From the NCBI GenBank assembly GCA_024195265.1, contig JAJLRJ010000014.1, positions 26,205,181 to 26,269,180 on the forward strand: a DNA stretch of 64,000 nucleotides, given 5' to 3'. The notes under the pieces are model-generated. The model was given only the letters and a program-made list of their open reading frames with translations, was not told where the DNA came from and ran no database searches. The position numbers and the translations under genes are program-made. Source of the stretch: Dendrophyllia cribrosa. Lineage: Eukaryota; Cnidaria; Anthozoa; Scleractinia; Dendrophylliidae. Positions 31,360-43,724 of the stretch are shown here, in pieces. The stretch's first letter is position 1; each line of letters begins with the position of its first letter.

Positions 31360-32195
31360 TTAAGCAGTTTTCTAAGTCGTTCCAGTAAAGTTACATATAT
31401 TAGCTTAGTACTAAGTAGACTCGAGTTATCTAATGTTTTTTTTTTTTCGAATCCTTGGTTTATAATAGAATTATATTCGGTCTAGAGGTCATGTTTCACT
31501 GTCGAGTCATACAACAAACGCGCAGTTTCAGAAAACCAGTAGCAGAGCCTATTAAAATATTAAGTCTGGTCTAGCTGTTTTGTTTTCTATCCTTACATTT
31601 AATATAGAGATTGTAACGCTTAGCTTGAGTTTCTAAGTGAAGCACGCCTTTATAAAAATTAACTAAAATATGAAAGGTGAAAATCAGAGACATCGGTTAA
31701 TTTCTAAAAGAGGCATTTTAGTCGTTTGCTAAACGTTCCTGTTTTGTTTCGCTCCTTTTGCAGGTGATTTCAACTTTGATATTTCCAAACGTTAACGGTG
31801 AAGAAGGTGTATCTTGTGTCATGAAAAATGTGGTTGTTGTTCACTGATCGTGTTTAGATGAAATGATATCTTCCTTTATCATTTGTCTCCGATGATGTGG
31901 TCACATTTTGATGTGTATCATACAAAAGCTCTTTTTCAGAACATCAACATAGCCAGTACTCGAACGCCGTAGTGGATTACGAACACACAAAAAGGAACAA
32001 TATACACTGAAGTAAATCGATTCCTTGTATTTTCCTGCTTGTCTTTTGCAAAAATAAGTAGGGCAAACTTGCAATTAAAAATGAGTTAAATGAGAGAATT
32101 GTTTTGTCAGTGCTACAGGTTTGAATTCTTTCTGTCATCGATACAGTTATACCAGACTCGTAAACGATCGTTTTGAATTACGAAGGTGCCATTAA

Positions 32196-32567
32196 CCTGT
32201 TCACTTCCTGAGCCTGAGTCAATTATGAAGACATGTAGTGTAGTTTTGAGTCTGTGGACAAAATCCTATGGTGTGACCATTCAAATGAAACCTCTTCAGC
32301 AGTTCTTTTGCATGGTACCATTTGTTCTAACTTTTGAGTCTGTGGAGAAAATCCTATGGTGTGACCATTCAAATGAAACCTCTTCAGCAGTACTTTTGCA
32401 TGGTACCATTTGTTCTAACTTTTGAGTCTGTTGATGAAATCCTAAGGTGTGACCATTCAAATGAAACCTCTTCAGCAGTACTTTTGCATGGTACCATTTG
32501 TTTTTCAATATTTTACGAAATAAAATTTGGAATTTTTCTTGGATTTTGATTTTTAGCACTCTTGTAA
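32196..32567 (+). mobile_element. CCCTTT-type TTAA element with three units, right end eroded
   Basis: TTAA at 32192-32195 is followed by a mutated end (CCTGTTCACTTCCTGAG). Three units follow, and the sub-terminal ATTTTTCTTGGATTTTGATT, TTTAGCACTCTTG stops short of the GGGAGTAAAAGGG end. Long frames on both strands (32186-32425, 32296-32598) are repeat by-products. Confidence 0.75.
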
Positions 32568-32569
32568 TA

Positions 32570-35500
32570 GACTTGTAACTGAGAAATTCGCCTTTCATAT
32601 CAAGCGTTGTTTTCTCGATGAACGCCGCTTAGGTTATTTCATCTTTCCCATATACGGAAAGAAAGCATTCACGACCCGATTCCATTAAGTTTGAAGGAAA
32701 CCAGAAACGTTTCAAAACATAAAGCTGGATTTTCTGCGCAGCTATGGAAGTGATATCGTGTATAGTTCAAGTCAGCGCCCTTCAATAATAACTAAATTTA
32801 AAACGTTGTTCTGGTGCAGATGGACAATTTCATCATGTGGCTAATAAACAGAACAAGGTAAAGAGTTCCTTTCAGACTGCATGTTAGATAATTAAAATAA
32901 TATTAATATAATGGTAATAAAATAAACTGAAAAAAGGGCGTTAAACAGGGTTTTAGTTCCATTAAGTAACTTAACTTCGCTTCACAGTAATTTCCCGCGG
33001 ATTAAATATGAAAATGGCATACAAGCGATTTCATTGATGTCCGCCTTATAATGTGATTTAGTCCGTGTAATACACGAAACCAGCGGATCCGAGAGCGAGT
33101 AGACACTGTTTTACGCGCGCTATGATTGGCTACTTAAACTCACAATTGAAAAGCTGTTCTGTTCAGCTGATTTGACTCATGCAGTCTTCCCCGAAAAGCT
33201 GTATATAGCTGGGTCAATACGTGGCACTGATTGTCGCAATCTGGCACCTCAAAACAAAACATTCAACAATCCAATTTAATGATAAAAGTATTAAGTAGTA
33301 TTAACTTGTTCTTGAAAAATATAAAACAGAAACTTAAAAAAAATAGTTTAATGTTTTCCTTTGTGTGTTATCGCGGCAACCTCTTTTCAGTCGCTCGCCT
33401 ACTATTGACAGACTATTACCGTTCAATGTTCGGTTGAAAACGAAAACCTTGTAATTTGTTTCCTATCAGTTTCCTTAGAATTATTAACACCGAAATGAGC
33501 TGGGATCTTCCTGGCATTAAACCGGTATATATCCATTTCTGGTCAGGTTATTTTTTCATTAGTACCTGCATCACCTTTTTTTTTAATATATTGAAATAAA
33601 GAAATTGTTTTTCTCTGGAAATAACAGGATTGCGAATTTTGTGGTTCTTTCGGTCGAACCACTGCGGGTCAAATCAAAGCAATTTCCATGTTTAAATGTT
33701 TAGATTCCATGTTTTAATAGTTTCTCATTGAAGATTCACACAAAGCGAACGTAGAATGGTCGATAATAGGAGTTTTAATTGCAATGCAAAAAGGCAACCA
33801 TTTAAGAACCGCAATAATATCAAGACCAAACGCTAAAAATTCCACTTAAGTAAGTGCTCTTCTTGTTTGTTTTTACTATCTTACACCGAGATAAAATCAA
33901 TATCAGCCTGGTAGATAAAATCAATATCAGTCGTGGTTTTGCTCTGATTTGGTTTACGATATGCGATAAACAGCAATTATTGAAATTTTAGCCAAATGCT
34001 TTCCATCTGTTACGAGACGGTGAAATACAACTCCATAGATATATGCAAATGTTACGTGATAAACGCTTGAAAACATTTGTTTGATGGAGGTTGAAGTCGA
34101 TTTGGTCTCGTGTACAACACTGCCCTTGGTGTAAATGGTGTTAATTTCCTAAAATAAAATTGTTTACTTCTAATATTTAAAGCGCTTTATGTGCATATCG
34201 GTTTTGTTTGGTTTCGGACGTATTACTGAAGACCTCTCTTCCGGCGCTTTAAGGTGTCATGAAAGCTTTCAGAAAGCGATAATCTAATGATACGACAAAA
34301 CATCAAACATTAGACTGTAGACTAATAGTCTTAGCCTTGAACTCTAGACGGTCAGTCGGGAATTCGCAGCAACCCTTTCTTTCAGTAAAAACTTACCTTG
34401 CCTTTTCTGGTTTTCTCTGGCAATGACTATTTCAGATAGCTCGGTATTTTGAAAGAGATAACCTTTTAAAGATTAAGATAACTGTTTGCGTTATCGGGGG
34501 TAGTTGGGCAAATATTTGGACGATGTACTCTGACTGACAGATCGATAAGTTTTAAAGTGTTTTTTTCCTTAAATCGCATATCGGGAATCCCGTCGCATGA
34601 CAAAGAGTTACTGAGCTCAACCGCACCTGACAAAATTCGACCCGAAATGTTTTCTGACGTTGATAGCATATCTTTTACAATGACACGTTCATATTGCACT
34701 TTACTGTTATCTTTTAAAAAACCTTTGATTCTAAATTCGCAAGCATCTGCTCTTAAGGAAAAAACCTCAATCTTAGCTTAGTCCGTTCTGTTACCACCTT
34801 TAGAATCCCAGAAAGAGAGAAAGTGCTAAACGTGTAACGGTTTGATATCAGCTAGTAATGGATAGAATTAAAGGCATTCTTGCTCGCCGATTTTTCATGA
34901 CGATCGCTCTGTTTACGAAGACATTACACTAAGACATTATGATAATTGACTATTGTTGGGTGGCAATCATTAAGAGTGTATTTGACATACGTTTGACATA
35001 TTTAATCAATAAAGGAACCCTCACAGCACTGTAACGCAAAACGGTATTCTTGTCTTTTGAAAGCGCTGTTTGGACGCCATTTGTAGCGAAGAATAATAGA
35101 TATAGCGAGCAATTAACGCACCTTTCACAAGCCCTAAGGCAAAGTGCTAATCGTTATAACACGCTGTCACTTTCAGGCTGCCTTTACAAAAGATATCTAT
35201 TAGCGACTCTTTTCACTTTTTTTTTCAAATGCTAATCGCAGTGCAAAATAGTTGGAGAGACAAGGAGTTAGCTAGGGAAGACCAGAGAAGTGCGAATGGA
35301 CACGGACAAAAGATTTCCATTAATATAAAACTGCAACAGCTGAATAGGCGATGACACCAACGCAAAAACAGCTCACTTAGCGCCAGTTCACAATAAAGAA
35401 AAAAAATGCTAACAGCAGCTCCCCCTGAAAAATACAATACTAATATCCTGTACAATGATCGCGTATTACTGTCGTATAGATTACAGCGCAGTTGTGTGGG

Positions 35501-37800
35501 CGCCCTGTGATTACAAGAAAAAAAAATAAATACCATTTGTGTTCGAACAACTTTATTTTTTTTAACCATTTCTTTTCTCTTACGCTTATGACAGCGACTT
35601 CACAGCGCCGCATCATCAAACATGAAAATGTCAGCTACGTTGTGTTGAATGCGTTTTTTTTTAACCACGCATCCAACAATGCAGCCCTGTACGAAGTGAT
35701 TTTATGTTACAAGAACTGCGTTGGCCGCAGATAATATTTATATATTTGAACATTTACAACAATATTTTTTTCTTAAATCTGTACAACAATTCAAAATTTT
35801 CCAATAAACTTTATCTAGCTTTTCAAGTTCTTTGCTTGTTCGCTTTTTACAACCCTTTCACTAACAAAGTCAAAATTTTAGTCATGAAATATGGTCGAAA
35901 CTTAGTTCTGAGTTTGTGAATTCTCTGAAAATGGGACAGTTCAGTGAAAGATATTGAGCGGTTCATTCTTGTTACGTTGTCTGTTTTTAATATTTTGCAA
36001 GATGAACTTTGTTTTGTTATGTAAACTTGGGCGCTCTAAGAAGTAAAAGGGTTGAGAGAGAGCCAGCCGCGCTTCAGTCTTGGACCCGCAAGTTCCGGCC
36101 AAATTAAATATTCGTCATCGAGAGCGATATCCCTTTGTCCTGAAGTCTTCCTGTGCCTCTCTCGTTCTTTGATACAATTGTTCGAATCCTTATATTTCTC
36201 GTTTCTCTCATGCTTCACTCTCCTTTGTGTAAATCTTCAGTCGAGTCAGAAATTGGTGAATTTTTTAGCCCGCGAAAGTCTTCCATAGCTTTTCCCTCTG
36301 GTGAAAAGCTCGTCTTGCACTGTGATATGTGTTGGCCTTGCTGGTTCATTCTGTGTAGAAGAATAACAAAATAAACCGTTAGAAAGTTCATAACACTCAA
36401 TGAATGACAAAGGTTTTTATTGAGGTGAAAATTTAAGAAATCACTCGATAGTCCCCCAGTAGGAAAAACGCTGCAGGCAGTGCATCTGTGCGTTTGCCTG
36501 ATGAATGGGCTATTAATCTTTGTTTTAAAAAAGAGACCAATGTATCGCGGTTGATTGCTAAAATGCGTAGAGATTCTCCAAGCGTTCATTACAACGTAAT
36601 ACAGTACATGTGGTCGGGAAAAAGTAATTTGCCCTGGATTTGTTAGAGGGGGAATAGATTTAAGGATCCTTCAGCGAACGTGAAAATGAAAAAAAAAAAA
36701 ACAGTTTAGATACTTCTGTCATAACATGATTATGAAACGATTTTCAGTTTCGATTTTAATAGCCGACATCTAAATGCGCATACAGTAAGTTTGTAGCAAG
36801 GGAGTGTTTAATTGTAGGCCTCGTGTTTTTTTATATATATCTGAGATTTGACTGCAGTCTCAGGATCAGGAATAACACTCAAAACGGAGCTCACTGCTCG
36901 GGTGCGCACAGTCCCTGAACACCAAGGTCGAACTTTCTCTCCAGCAAACGCCTCCAACTGAGAAACGGCGACATTAAAGTTTCCCAATCATCTACTAATA
37001 AGCGACACTAAATTCTAAAAGCCATTAATAAACAATAGAAATCTGTTTATAGACAGCGTTGCCCGAGAAAAAAAGAATCGTGGAGTGAGTGCACGTTTTC
37101 CGAAATAACGGAAATATGGAAAACTATAGTTTGTTGTTTAAATGTAGCAATGCATAGAAAGAAGGGAATAAAAATTTTAATACGGCACTATAAGTCCATT
37201 GCCATTGGTGATGTTTATGATGTACGCGCTCTTAGCCAATATCAAATAAAACAGATATCGGTGGTTTTGTTAGGCCATTATCAGTTATTTTTCAGTTGTT
37301 TTCACAAACGAGATCGTTGAAAGTGTCTTTAACTGGAAAAATTAATTGTTGAGTCTTTGCGTTTGGAATTTTCGCAATTCAAGCACTGAATGTCGAAAAA
37401 CAAACCCAAATAGCCAGAAGGAAATTTAAGGAAAGCCTATTCACTAAGTTCTCTTTAGATTAATTTTTCTCGAAAAAAGAAGGAAATTAGCATTCACGAT
37501 CTAAAAGGGAAAGTTAGATTTTGCCTACTAAGTAATAACATGGGAAAGGGAGTGAGTCGGTTTATGAAATGAAAGAGAGCAAAGTCTTTTCCACTTTAGA
37601 CTTGTTAAGTTTGATGGGTTTGGCCGTAAGATTTGGCGATGCCCGACCGGCCTAATGGCTTTAATGGCACTCATTACTGTACCGTTCTCTTTTCCTGTGC
37701 AAGGTGTGAATGGTTTTGATTTGCATTCAACAACGATTTCACTGAGAAGAATAACAGAAAAAAGACCGCGTCCATAGTAAATATCCAGCTCAGATCTATT
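32570..37800. other. no gene seen; 3' side of Six3/6
   Basis: About 5.2 kb of AT-rich sequence with chance frames, the longest 114-124 codons with no recognisable content. A truncated CCCTTT-element end lies at 35935-36056 (TTTTTAATATTTTGCAAGAT ... AAGTAAAAGGGTT). As this is the proximal 3' flank of the homeobox gene, it may hold regulatory sequence, but nothing specific can be assigned from one genome. Confidence 0.4.
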
Positions 37801-37802
37801 TG

Positions 37803-37869
37803 TTAAAATCCAACTCTAATCACGTCGTCATCAGATAACATTGTGCTCGTGGAAACGTAAGCGTGGGTT
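37803..37869 (-). CDS. Six3/6: Six3/6 homeobox gene, probable exon 2 (C-terminus)
   Basis: Exon 1 ends with two bases of an arginine codon (AG). Here the minus strand shows a long pyrimidine tract (TTTTTTCTTTATCG, TTTTTTTTTCC), then GGCAGTTTAGCAG, then an A that completes AGA. The frame continues for 21 codons (THAYVSTST, then MLSDDDVIRVGF) to TAA. That restores the KNR of the AAAKNR motif, and the join is in phase with a 1,564-base intron. A short acidic C-terminus is reasonable for Six3/6 relatives, whose last exon is short. Two alternative AGs lie 3 and 8 bases upstream: one reads KNS and then the same tail, the other goes out of frame. No other downstream frame in the window fits as well. 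The true last exon could still lie elsewhere. Confidence 0.55.
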
Positions 37870-39433
37870 CTGCTAAACTGCCGGAAAAAAAAACGATAAA
37901 GAAAAAACTGAGCTAAATCCACCAACCTGCGGTATTGGGAATACAGCATCTCGTTGACGCTTTTCGGAGAGGAAAGCGCTCTCGGGTTTTTGATGCTCAT
38001 ATCAATGAAATTGCATTGAAATAAATACTTCATTAGTTCTCAAGACGGTCTTACAGCGTGATATGAAGATTACTGTAACCCTAAATTGCATTCAAAAATA
38101 ATTACGCCGCAAACTCACAAGGGCAAACCAAGCCAAACAACACAACGAATAAACAAACACTCGAGCTTACCTACATGTTAAGGAATGTCTAGGAGGAAAA
38201 CGAAATGTTTTTCTTTTCTCGCTTACTGTTTATAGATAATATTAGGATTTGCAAGGCAACGGTTTAAATACCACACAATCCGCTCTGTCTGTTCGTCTGC
38301 GTCAAGCAAATGAGTTTAATTAATATTTGAAGCCTTCACGTCATTTACTTTTAATGTTTGCTCGCTAAATGGGAAAGCTTGTTATCGCCTGTAAACGTTG
38401 GTCAATGTGAGTACTGCCCACTTCACACCTAATATCAGTGTTTGTACGTTTAAGAGATTACATTTTCTCGGGCTTCCCTTCCTTCAATTTTATTCAATTT
38501 TTTCTTTTTTGTATCTTTCGTCGTCAACGATTAAAACGATTTAAGAAAGATATGATTACAATTTCTGGCAAACCATCAGCAACGTGCCCGCGTTTGAAAG
38601 GGAAAAAATTCAAATCCATTTGCCTACATAATGCCTTCAAATAGTTATTAGATGAAAAATAAGGTAAACAAATAACCAAATACGCCTCATAATCCTTGCT
38701 AAGTACCTAAGAAAATTATCAAATATTTCTTGAGCAAACAAATGATTGTAGAGCGGAATTTAAGAGATCTACTGACACAATTCCGGATGATCTCAGGGGA
38801 AACGGTATCTCGATCAATTTCCCCCATTAGACTAGTGTATATTGCGCGTTGATGATATGGATGAAAACCATGTGTACAAGTATACGCGCCAAGCGACTGT
38901 TACTGTACACACATCAGATCCGAAGCAATTGAACGCTTTTATTCTCATTAAGAATAAGCTGCTATAAAATAAAAGAGCTGGAACAAATGCACCTCTTCGA
39001 AACAAATTGTCTGTTGACCACATGCATTCATAAAATATATACACTGTCACCGAGACTGAATATCAATAGTCTTATCCGTACGGTGTATATTTCAGGATTA
39101 AGCGCTGTTTTACCCCATCTGTTTTGCTGCAAACCACCTAAACCAAATTAAAAGAAGTGCGGAGCGTTCATGTCTCAGATGCGGCCACGAAACTCTAAAA
39201 AATACAGACATGCATCGTGTTTTCAGTTTAAACTTTATCATAATTTCCCTATCGCCGTTACAAACGTGCTGATGTGTGCCAAGATGCGAGCTTTTGGAAG
39301 TAAAAAAATTTGCTTGAGAGGATTTCCATGTTTAGTTTGTGTACGCTAGTAATATCAACAAACGGCATTGACCCAGACAGAGCGAAAGCAAAGGTAGCAA
39401 GGAGAGCATTTGCAATGTGAATGATGTTTTTAC
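37870..39433 (-). other. Six3/6: probable Six3/6 intron
   Basis: It starts GTAAAAACA right after AAAAACAG and ends with a T-rich tract and GCAG. Vertebrate and other bilaterian Six3/6 genes also have an intron just after the homeodomain, in or next to the AAAKNR codons, so the position appears ancestral. Small frames inside (38438-38644, 38832-39050, 39258-39665) are chance or shadows of exon 1. Confidence 0.55.
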
Positions 39434-40008
39434 CTGTTTTTAGCTGCGGCTGCACGATCTCTCTGCCGTCTATTTTTAAACCAGTTGCCAACTTGGGTCG
39501 GAGTGAGGCCTGTAGCTTGCGCCAGTTCGCGCTTCTTGGTTGGGTTTGGATACGGATCTTGAAGATACCACTCGCGGAGTAAACTCCTGGTCCTTTCCTT
39601 GAAACAGTGCGTTTTCTGCTCTCCGTCCCATATAGTTCTGGGAAGAGGAAACTTCTTACGAACACGATACTTATCGACAGGCCCTAGGGGTCTCCCTCGA
39701 AGTCTCTCAGCTTCTTGGTAGTGAGCTTCTAGCCACATCGCTTGCAGTTTGGCGTGCGAATCTTTACCGAAGCGATGTGTCTCCAATATATGGTACAAGT
39801 CCCGGAAATTGCCCATGTGAAATGCCACAATAGCTCGCGCTCGGAGCACACTCTCGTGTTTGCTCAGCGCTTCTAATGTTCCAGGGGCAACTGGCAAGGA
39901 CCACAGAAATCTGGCCAATCTCTCGATGTCACCGCTTTCTTCTAGAGTTTCGCAGACTTGTGCGATCTGCTGCGGTGTGAAGCTCAGGGCTGGAAGCGGG
40001 GCAAACAT
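39434..40008 (-). CDS. Six3/6: Six3/6 (optix-class) homeobox transcription factor, exon 1
   Basis: It encodes a sequence-specific nuclear transcription factor of the SIX family. Residues 8-118 form the SIX domain ([88 protein letters not shown]). Residues about 122-183 form the homeodomain, with [14 protein letters not shown] at 128-141 and the recognition helix [26 protein letters not shown] assigns it to Six3/6 rather than Six1/2 or Six4/5. The start ATG (GCGATGT context) is the first Met after an in-frame TAA 45 bases upstream. The protein lacks the long N-terminal extension of vertebrate SIX3. The frame reaches a TAA only by reading into the intron: AAAAACAG|GTAAAAAC is the splice donor, so coding stops at 39434 in phase 2. 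In bilaterians the family patterns anterior brain and eye and works with Groucho co-repressors; in cnidarians aboral/apical expression is known. The assignment is near certain. Confidence 0.97.
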
Positions 40009-40300
40009 CGCTCCGGTTTTGTAAGGTTCCTTCCTCCTGGTAGCAGTCTGTTAAGGCTAAACGCAGGGGTGTGGTAATGTCTCTGCAAAGTGTCAGTATT
40101 TATCAAGAGGGTTAGAAACATGGGGTATATTATCAAGATCGAGTATTACGTTTGTTAAACTCTAGCTACCTGATTGGCGTGCAAAGCTCTAATTACAAGG
40201 CTGCTATGACAACCCTGTCAATCACAACAGCAAGGTGTTATTAACTCGGCCTAAACAATGCTCGGGGCAGATGGGACAGAAAATATAGATATCGGATAAC
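40009..40300 (-). promoter_or_regulatory. Six3/6: Six3/6 5' flank: leader, CCAAT box, TAATTA site
   Basis: Upstream of the start codon the minus strand has a CCAAT box (GCCAATCAGG; CCAAT core 40173-40177) and a TAATTA homeodomain-type site (40190-40195). It also has an acceptor-like ACACTTTGCAG about 70 bases before the ATG, which could end a 5' UTR intron. No TATA box is evident. The placement of the transcription start is not determined, and factor binding is inferred from the motifs only. Confidence 0.3.
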
Positions 40301-40309
40301 AGTTCTTAT

Positions 40310-43300
40310 AGTTGTGACCGAAGCCTTAAGTGTAAAAGCAACCACACAAAAAAATTGCCCCCAAAGCACACTTTTTAATTTGCATTAAAACTGACTTGAA
40401 GTGGGCGCTTAGAAAACCGCTCTCGATGGATCTGCTTCGAGCTTGCTTATCGTTTTTACTGACAGATGTTACGCAGAAAATCGCGTATCATCGTAAAAAA
40501 GCTTTACTGGGGGATAACCTCATTCATCTAAAAGACTCACCTCACACCGTTACAACATACACGAATAGAGATTCTAAGGCAGATAACAAAAACAAAAATT
40601 CCCTCACTGCAGCGACTCTGGCGACAATACTCGTCACCTTGAACAGTTGATATGATCGAAAGCTAAACAATGTGAGGGGTATGTGAGCTTGGCTTCGATT
40701 GAAATTTAAACGGTGCGAGCCACGATTGACATGATCGTTTATCTAGCGTATTGAGTTCGATGGATTATATATTGCAAGTTCGTGCGGACAATACGAAAGA
40801 AGTCTCATTTGAAAATCTACCCACGCCCCCACATATGCATTTCGCATTATCCCTCGTCTTTCCGGTCAAGTCAATTTGCCTAAAATCGTGATCTGCACGC
40901 TGCGTCCTTTGATCTAGTCTGACAGCCATTTCTAATGTGTTTCTGTTCCTCTTTTTCGCGAGCCGAGCGCTTACCAATTGAGTGACTCTAATTGCTTATA
41001 CCCAGCGTTGTAACAAGAAAACAGAGTCAAAACGTAAGATTCGCGCGAGACAATACTTAATTGTTATGAAAACTGATTTTCGGTGACTTTGTACGGCTTC
41101 ACAAACATGGAGTTTTTCAATCAACAGAGACATAATATGCCTAAATCTGGCGTCTCGTTGGGTGCAGTAATTATTTTGCATGTACAAAAAAATAACATTG
41201 TGATATCAAGGCTTATCTACGGGTCAGGCACATATATACCGTTATGAATCTCCGAAAGATATCACTCACGAATAACAGTGTCTTCATGTTCACGGAGAAA
41301 CCAGCGGGTCAACTACGTTCAAAAATAGTTTAAAAAGTATAAATGTTTAAATGTGTCATTCCGTGCGATTTACATAAAATTAAGCCACGCTCCGCCGTCA
41401 AGAAATCAGGTTGACATTTTCGTCAATTGGTAACGTGCTGAGCAATAAAAACCCGAAAAAAACCCAAGTAACGGGAGCACCAAGGGCAAGACCACAGCTG
41501 CGAGCGACTGAACGAAGCATTAAAAATGCATCATGTCAAACAACGAACAGAATCAAAGAATTAAAACTAAATTGCTTCATTAAAAAAAAACACAGAAGTA
41601 CTGAATCTCAAAAACTTACATCACCAATTCTTTGATGAGTGTCGCTTTCCTTTAGTTCACGTCGCCGTACATGTTATTATTATTGTTATGTTTATTTGCG
41701 AAGTTTAACTTTACGATATGTTTGCACAAAGAAAGAAAACAAAAACGCGAAAGCTCATTAGCGTAGATGTGCTCCTCGCGTTAAGACTGACGGACTCTGC
41801 CACCTCACTTAAATAGCGTGAAAGAAATTCTTAAACTTCATTGTTTCTTGATATATATATATATATATATATATAAAGTCGTATAGTGGCTACGTCAGAG
41901 GAAAGTGCTTTATACTTGCTCGATATGGGTAGCAAATATACGCAGTTTATTGTTTGTTCGTTGAAAAAAGTAATATTGGCCCTCAGTCAGGTGTTTAGCG
42001 ACCCGCCGAGCCATTTACTACTTGCTGTGTAACCTCCCCGGATTGCCAAAACAACCATTTTATGTCTAAGTAAACAAGCTCAGGAAAAAAATCTCCGAGA
42101 AAAGCAGGCTTGTCTCACGCATAGATTATTAGTGAGACATTCAGGGACCGTACTTTTCTCTCTTGAATAGCTTAGAGCTCAATGAATAACAGAGCCAAGA
42201 GTATAAACACCTTATTATTGTCACTAATGATTTGCCAAACGTGTCATCTGCGAATGAAAAGTAATTAATTATGACAAGCGAAGCCACACGAGATTCATGA
42301 GCGCCATATTTGCATACGATCTCTCACTTGATCCACTAAAATGGCGATTCGTTTTTAGTCATTCGCGATATTCTATTCGGAGTTGGTATGCTCAGTGTTA
42401 CTATACTGTTAACCTTTGTTTAGCGAATCGAATTTATCGATCTAAAGTATTGCGAATATATACCGACAAGGGCGGACTTTGTTCTGTTGAATTCGTGTAT
42501 TTCGTGCTAGTATCTGATACTGGTTAAGTACATTTTTCGAGGACTGATCGCACACCTATATACGGTCATAACTTTATTTGGAAATCGAGAAGAGTTTTGA
42601 GCAAGTTAAATACGGGTTAATATACTTCAACAATTGGGAAAATATTTACACAAAACTACAAAATAAACTGGGGGTTTATAAATGATGAGCGCTGATCCAA
42701 AAAACCACAAGTAAATCAGTTGGCACAGAGTTACTGTTTTCTTCCCAAGTAGAACCTTCCAGCTAGTAAGCTCTAAAAATAACTTTTTGATGTTGGCTGT
42801 TTTAATAATAAGAACAGGTTTAGCCAAAGAAAAAATCGCTTAAGGATTTTGGGGTAATTTGGTAAAGAACGCAAAGATCGGTTTCGCGAAGTTCTGTCAT
42901 GATTGCCCAGACTCCTATCATCATGTAGATATAACTGAGCTTTACAAAGACAAGGCAACAACTAGAATTCTTTTTGTCTAAAGCACCACAGACTGTTAAG
43001 CTCAAACTGTAAATGGTTTAAATGAATCCCGGTTTTCGTTTTTTTCCTCGATGATAATTACTTATAAATGAGCGCACATCTATTGAACGCCATCAAAATT
43101 ACTTCAACATTTATATGATAAAACGTTCGTCTCACTGAACGCATCTGGCAAACTACTTTGTCGCGGAAAGTAATTATAGAAAGCTCAAAAATTCAACTCA
43201 AATAATCGATCCACCAAAGTCCAAACTTCACTGGGAGAATGAACAAATCGTGTACAGGGAAACATTAACTACAACACCACCACTAATAAGCAAATTTTCA

Positions 43301-43540
43301 AAACGAAAGCCATTGTGTTGTTGTCCATTTCATAAATCATTCATGGCGATGTTTTCGTATTGTAGTTTAGCTTCAAAAGAGAACTAATCGAGGACAAAAG
43401 TCAACTATTTTATGTCCAAATTGAAAGACGAAGCAATAGAATAGAAAGATCTCGTTTCACTATAAAGGCAAACGTTTCACATCAGTTATGAAAGACCGGA
43501 AAGGCTAAATTGATCTCCATGCCGAGTCGAGTGTAATCAC
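40310..43540. other. no gene seen; 5' side of Six3/6
   Basis: AT-rich sequence with chance frames of up to about 84 codons. An (AT)n microsatellite lies at 41851-41875. It is candidate regulatory territory of the homeobox gene by position only. Confidence 0.4.
41851..41875. repeat. (AT)n microsatellite
   Basis: About 12 uninterrupted AT dinucleotides. Confidence 0.95.
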
Positions 43541-43554
43541 GATTCATGTGACAT

Positions 43555-43721
43555 GTACTGTGTAATGTGGTTCTAAGTTTTGACTCTGGATAAAATCCTA
43601 CATTAATAAAAGCTATTAGGCACTGCTTTCCAGTCATGTAGTTTGTTTTTCGATATTTTGCGAAATGAAAGTAAACATGTTTTGCACTGTTCAGATGAAC
43701 TTGGTTACTCTGGGGGTTAAC
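43555..43721 (+). mobile_element. degenerate CCCTTT-type element
   Basis: Words GTTCTAAGTTTTGACTCTGG, ATAAAATCCTACATT, TTTTTCGATATTTTGCGAAA and TACTCTGGGGGTTAA follow the order of the CCCTTT elements, ending at a TTAA. Much of the core unit is deleted. Confidence 0.5.
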
Positions 43722-43724
43722 ATA

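Noticed and set aside
35225..35569. 114-codon hydrophobic, cysteine-rich minus-strand frame
   Set aside because: It is translated from T/A-rich sequence, which gives Phe/Leu-rich peptides by composition. No homologue or context is visible.
36215..36589. 124-codon ATG frame on the minus strand
   Set aside because: Composition shows no domain or signal, and open frames also exist on the other strand. It is treated as chance, though a transcript there cannot be excluded.
39258..39665. 135-codon minus-strand frame overlapping the homeobox gene
   Set aside because: It is a shadow frame of Six3/6 exon 1 continuing into the intron. The homeodomain frame has the conserved protein.
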